This document shows, in pieces, positions 7,298-9,242 of a stretch of DNA of 9,242 nucleotides; positions within the stretch are counted from its first letter, which is position 1, and each line of letters begins with the position of its first letter. The position numbers and the translations under genes were made by a program. The notes below the pieces were generated by a model. It saw only the letters and a program-made list of their open reading frames with translations, had not been told where the DNA came from and did no database searches. The stretch is from Betaproteobacteria bacterium (GTDB lineage: Bacteria; Pseudomonadota; Gammaproteobacteria; Burkholderiales; Burkholderiaceae_C), in the NCBI GenBank assembly GCA_009923345.1, contig RFTR01000068.1, forward strand, positions 1 to 9,242, given 5' to 3'.

Positions 7298-7657
7298 TTA
7301 AGCGCCCCAGACTACGTCTTTGTTTGCTTTGTGCGCGCGTTCAAGCATCTCAATAAAAGGTGCTGCACGTTGTCTCAAACTGACTGGTCGCTCTTGTCCA
7401 GAAGTAACAGCCCTTTTTGAGTCTTTTGTATCTTTTGTGTCTTCTGAACCACTTAGGTTTTGTGCGTCCAATTGGGCTCGGGTATCTTCTTCTTGATGCA
7501 CCGCTTGGCGCAAAGCTTCTATGGCATTAAGCATTTCAGCCACTTCCAAAATGCCTTGTGGTGCAGGCTCTTTTCCAATGATGCGCAAGATCTGTTTGCC
7601 ATTGGGCTCCAGCATGATGAGGTCTGCAGTGGCTTTCGATTTAAATTTGTAGAGCAT
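7298..7657 (-). CDS. DUF1840 domain-containing protein, function unknown
   Basis: This 119-residue protein has the two conserved blocks I associate with DUF1840: an N-terminal MLYKFKSKATADLIML with the following PNGKQILRIIGKE, and a C-terminal VSLRQRAAPFIEMLERAHKA ending in VVWGA. No signal peptide or membrane segment is visible. The middle (about 55-90) is charged, probably disordered, and contains the three-fold repeat DTKDTKDSK, so the family-conserved ends appear to be joined by a variable linker. No catalytic motif can be recognised and I do not assign a function. The ATG at 7655-7657 fits the family N-terminus but lacks a clear Shine-Dalgarno sequence. It sits 44 bp behind the alpha/beta hydrolase and one base before srkA, so a bicistronic unit with srkA is very likely. 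Confidence 0.85.
   Translation of the reverse strand: MLYKFKSKATADLIMLEPNGKQILRIIGKEPAPQGILEVAEMLNAIEALRQAVHQEEDTRAQLDAQNLSGSEDTKDTKDSKRAVTSGQERPVSLRQRAAPFIEMLERAHKANKDVVWGA
7415..7441. repeat. Three tandem 9-bp units in the DUF1840 linker
   Basis: On the plus strand the units are TTTTGAGTC, TTTTGTATC and TTTTGTGTC, followed by a decayed unit TTCTGAACC (7442-7450). They are in frame and encode the peptide DTKDTKDSK (residues 73-81) on the minus strand. Gain or loss of units would keep the reading frame. Confidence 0.75.
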
Positions 7658-7677
7658 GGTGTGATTGTGCGCGCAGA

Positions 7678-7705
7678 ATTACACGCGCAGTAGTGGCGTG
7701 TTTAA
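7678..7705 (-). promoter_or_regulatory. Candidate sigma-70 promoter of the DUF1840-srkA unit
   Basis: Read on the minus strand, TGTAAT (7683-7678) matches the -10 consensus at five of six bases and lies 16 bp from TTAAAC (7705-7700), a poor -35. The predicted start would leave a leader of about 13 nt before the DUF1840 ATG. The gap also holds a small inverted repeat TGCGCG/CGCGCA (7668-7673 and 7684-7689). Confidence 0.25.
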
Positions 7706-8526
7706 TTGTCTAGAAGCTTATCCACCACTTGATGGAAAGCATCTGGCTTTTCGAACATGACCCAATGGCCAGCATCGTGTACCACTTGAAAAGAATCCAA
7801 GCGGTGCAGCACCTCTGGAACGCGAACGAGGGTGTTTTTGTACAAGGCATCTTTCGCACCCCAAATACCGTGAACAGGACAAGTCCATTTGTCTTGTAAA
7901 CCCAAAAGCACATCGGTTCTCGCAATGCGTCGTTTGCGTAGGCGGTCTCTTCCGACGTTATGGATTTGTAAATCGATGATTTCTTCGCTTGCGCTGCTTT
8001 CATGCGCGAACATCATGGATATCAGGTTGTGTCTATGCACAGCGCGTTGCTGTTGCTCGTCCATGCTGGGCGTCATGCCACGCATGGGGAGTGTCTTTTC
8101 AAATAAACCTAATGCGGGAATCCCCACCATGATCATTTGTTTGAAAAGTTTGGGGTGGTCGGCCGCCAACAAGCCTGCAGTTAAGCCTCCGAATGAAAAG
8201 CCCAACATATCAACTGCCTGCCCCTCAAACGCTTTTTGCAGTACTTCGCCGACGAAAGGCGCCAAGCTATCTGCATCGCTGACTAGTGGGGGCAGGGCCG
8301 AGTCTCCGCACCCAGGTAAATCTAGAGTCCACACACAACGGGTTTGCGCCAAGTGCTGCACATTGCGCACCCAATGTGTCCAACTGCCTGAACCGCCATG
8401 CAACAACACCAAAGGTGCTGTAATACCTGCATGCTCCTGGCCCCATACATGCCAAACCACATCACCCCATGCATGGTTTTGCACCTTGCGGTGTGCGTTT
8501 ATCAGGGCATCGGCAATCAATGGCAT
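7702..8526 (-). CDS. Alpha/beta hydrolase
   Basis: A 274-residue single-domain alpha/beta-hydrolase-fold protein, cytoplasmic as no signal peptide is seen. The oxyanion-hole segment is HGGSGSW (43-49), the nucleophile elbow is GFSFGG with S111, the likely acid is D226 in GAKD, and the catalytic histidine is H254 in AGHW. A cap region of about 60 residues (roughly 145-205), rich in charged residues and methionine, lies between. The complete Ser-Asp-His triad indicates an active esterase, lactonase or C-C bond hydrolase; the fold alone does not reveal the substrate. The ATG at 8526 is preceded by GGAAC nine bases upstream. The gene begins only 15 nt after the T-run of the tRNA-fMet terminator, so either transcripts read through or a promoter lies inside the tRNA gene. 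The DUF1840-srkA pair follows after 44 bp on the same strand. Confidence 0.9.
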   Translation of the reverse strand: MPLIADALINAHRKVQNHAWGDVVWHVWGQEHAGITAPLVLLHGGSGSWTHWVRNVQHLAQTRCVWTLDLPGCGDSALPPLVSDADSLAPFVGEVLQKAFEGQAVDMLGFSFGGLTAGLLAADHPKLFKQMIMVGIPALGLFEKTLPMRGMTPSMDEQQQRAVHRHNLISMMFAHESSASEEIIDLQIHNVGRDRLRKRRIARTDVLLGLQDKWTCPVHGIWGAKDALYKNTLVRVPEVLHRLDSFQVVHDAGHWVMFEKPDAFHQVVDKLLDN

Positions 8527-8541
8527 GTGTGTCGTTCCATG

Positions 8542-8569
8542 AAAAATGCCCGCTAAACAGCGGGCATTT
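8542..8569 (-). terminator. Intrinsic terminator behind tRNA-fMet
   Basis: On the minus strand an 8-bp GC-rich stem TGCCCGCT/AGCGGGCA (8566-8559 and 8554-8547) with a 4-nt loop is followed by five T (8546-8542). A-T pairs extend the stem to 11 bp. It starts five bases after the tRNA 3' end and would end the tRNA or the rpoA-rplQ-tRNA transcript. Confidence 0.9.
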
Positions 8570-8573
8570 AAAG

Positions 8574-8650
<77 letters not shown>

Positions 8651-8661
8651 ACAAGGGGGTT

Positions 8662-8667
8662 AGTGTA
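8662..8667 (-). promoter_or_regulatory. Possible -10 box of tRNA-fMet
   Basis: TACACT on the minus strand lies between the rplQ stop and the tRNA, 11 bases before the tRNA 5' end, and would start transcription about five bases before it. No good -35 is found 16-18 bp upstream, within the end of rplQ, so this is weak. The AACCCCC discriminator region is C-rich. Confidence 0.25.
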
Positions 8668-8669
8668 CC

Positions 8670-9068
8670 TTAAGAAGCGCTTGTTTCGCTAGCAGCAACG
8701 TCTTGTATTTCAGGACGATCGACTAATTCAACGAAAGCCATGGGTGCGTTATCGCCTACGCGAAAGCCCATTTTCAAAATACGGGTGTAACCACCTGGAC
8801 GTGTTTTGTAACGTGGTCCGAGTTCATTGAATAATTTGACGACGCTGTCGCGATCGCGCAAACGGTTGAATGCCAAACGGCGATTCGCAACAGTTGGCTC
8901 TTTGGCCAATGTGATCATCGGCTCGATGACGCGGCGCAATTCTTTGGCTTTTGGCAAAGTGGTTTTGATGGCCTCGTGCTCGATGAGCGAGTTCATCATG
9001 TTGCGCAACATCGCCAAGCGGTGTTCGCTGGTGCGATTGAGTTTTCTGAGTCCGTGTCCGTGACGCAT
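8670..9068 (-). CDS. rplQ: 50S ribosomal protein L17
   Basis: L17 (bL17) is a structural protein of the large ribosomal subunit near the peptide exit tunnel. The 132-residue product shows the conserved N-terminus MRHGHGLRKLNRTSEHR and the C-terminal block with PGGYTRILK and FVELVDRP. It is complete, and its short tail (AASETSAS) is variable in the family. The ATG at 9068 is preceded by AAAGGAAA, a good ribosome binding site. It follows rpoA after 78 bp, the usual end of the alpha operon, and is followed after 19 nt by the initiator tRNA with no terminator between. Confidence 0.98.
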   Translation of the reverse strand: MRHGHGLRKLNRTSEHRLAMLRNMMNSLIEHEAIKTTLPKAKELRRVIEPMITLAKEPTVANRRLAFNRLRDRDSVVKLFNELGPRYKTRPGGYTRILKMGFRVGDNAPMAFVELVDRPEIQDVAASETSAS

Positions 9069-9095
9069 GGTGTTTCCTTTGGTATTTTGCCGGCC

Positions 9096-9112
9096 GCCGT
9101 ATCAGGTACGGC
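9096..9112 (-). promoter_or_regulatory. Small hairpin between rpoA and rplQ
   Basis: GCCGTA and TACGGC form a perfect 6-bp stem around a 5-nt loop, about 15 bases before the rplQ ribosome binding site. There is no T-run, so it is not a terminator. It could be a processing or translation-control structure, or chance. Confidence 0.3.
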
Positions 9113-9146
9113 CAGGTGACGGAGTTTTAGGTTGCTGATAAAGCGA

Positions 9147-9242
9147 TCAGCGGCGCTCTAAGCCTGCAGGTGGCCAGTTCTCGAGCTTCATGCCCAAGGT
9201 CAAGCCACGTGAAGCCAAAACTTCTTTGATTTCGTTGAGTGA
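9147..9242 (-). CDS. rpoA: RNA polymerase alpha subunit, C-terminal 31 residues only
   Basis: The frame entering from the right edge encodes SLNEIKEVLASRGLTLGM, then KLENWPPAGLERR and a TGA stop at 9149-9147. This is the end of the alpha C-terminal domain, the part that contacts UP-element DNA and activators such as CRP-family proteins. The motif LNEIKEVL and the LxNWPP tail are typical of beta- and gammaproteobacterial RpoA, and the position before rplQ confirms it. The rest of the gene lies outside the window. Confidence 0.96.
   Translation of the reverse strand, partial: SLNEIKEVLASRGLTLGMKLENWPPAGLERR

Noticed and set aside
7889..8542. 217-codon open frame antisense to the alpha/beta hydrolase
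   Set aside because: The hydrolase triad and fold motifs are intact on the minus strand, and the antisense product has no family features.

Overview
The window reads as an ordinary chromosomal stretch of a betaproteobacterium, most likely Burkholderiales and close to Comamonadaceae (for example Limnohabitans or Rhodoferax). The signs are a DUF1840 gene, which I know mainly from that order, an acyl-CoA ligase fused operonically to a LivG-type ATPase, the style of the HtpG, L17 and RpoA sequences, and a base composition near 50% GC by eye. No insertion sequence, phage gene, CRISPR array or sign of recent transfer was seen, and coding density is very high. The assignment comes from family recognition, not from a search.

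Left part (1-2654, minus strand): the start of a branched-chain-amino-acid-type ABC ATPase (livG, cut by the window edge), overlapping by 4 bp the end of a large AMP-forming acyl-CoA ligase. The pair suggests uptake of a carboxylate followed by CoA activation. Divergent from it (2762-3487, plus strand) lies a CRP/FNR-family regulator. The 107-bp gap holds a perfect inverted repeat with the geometry of a CRP-family operator, so the regulator probably controls itself, the ligase-transporter operon, or both.

Middle (3512-6307, plus strand): an RsuA/RluF-family rRNA pseudouridine synthase directly behind the regulator, then the Hsp90 chaperone htpG. htpG runs head-on into srkA, and their stop codons share the bases TTAA.

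Right part (6304-9242, minus strand, listed in the direction of transcription): the last 31 codons of rpoA, rplQ, an initiator tRNA-fMet only 19 nt behind rplQ, a clear intrinsic terminator, an alpha/beta hydrolase, a DUF1840 protein, and the stress-response kinase srkA starting with TTG one base after the DUF1840 stop. Ribosome and polymerase subunits, the initiator tRNA, an rRNA modification enzyme and two stress-protein genes therefore lie together.

I found no convincing new multi-gene system. The most worthwhile leads are the operator-like palindrome of the CRP-type regulator with its altered recognition helix, and the rplQ/tRNA-fMet/terminator/hydrolase arrangement.
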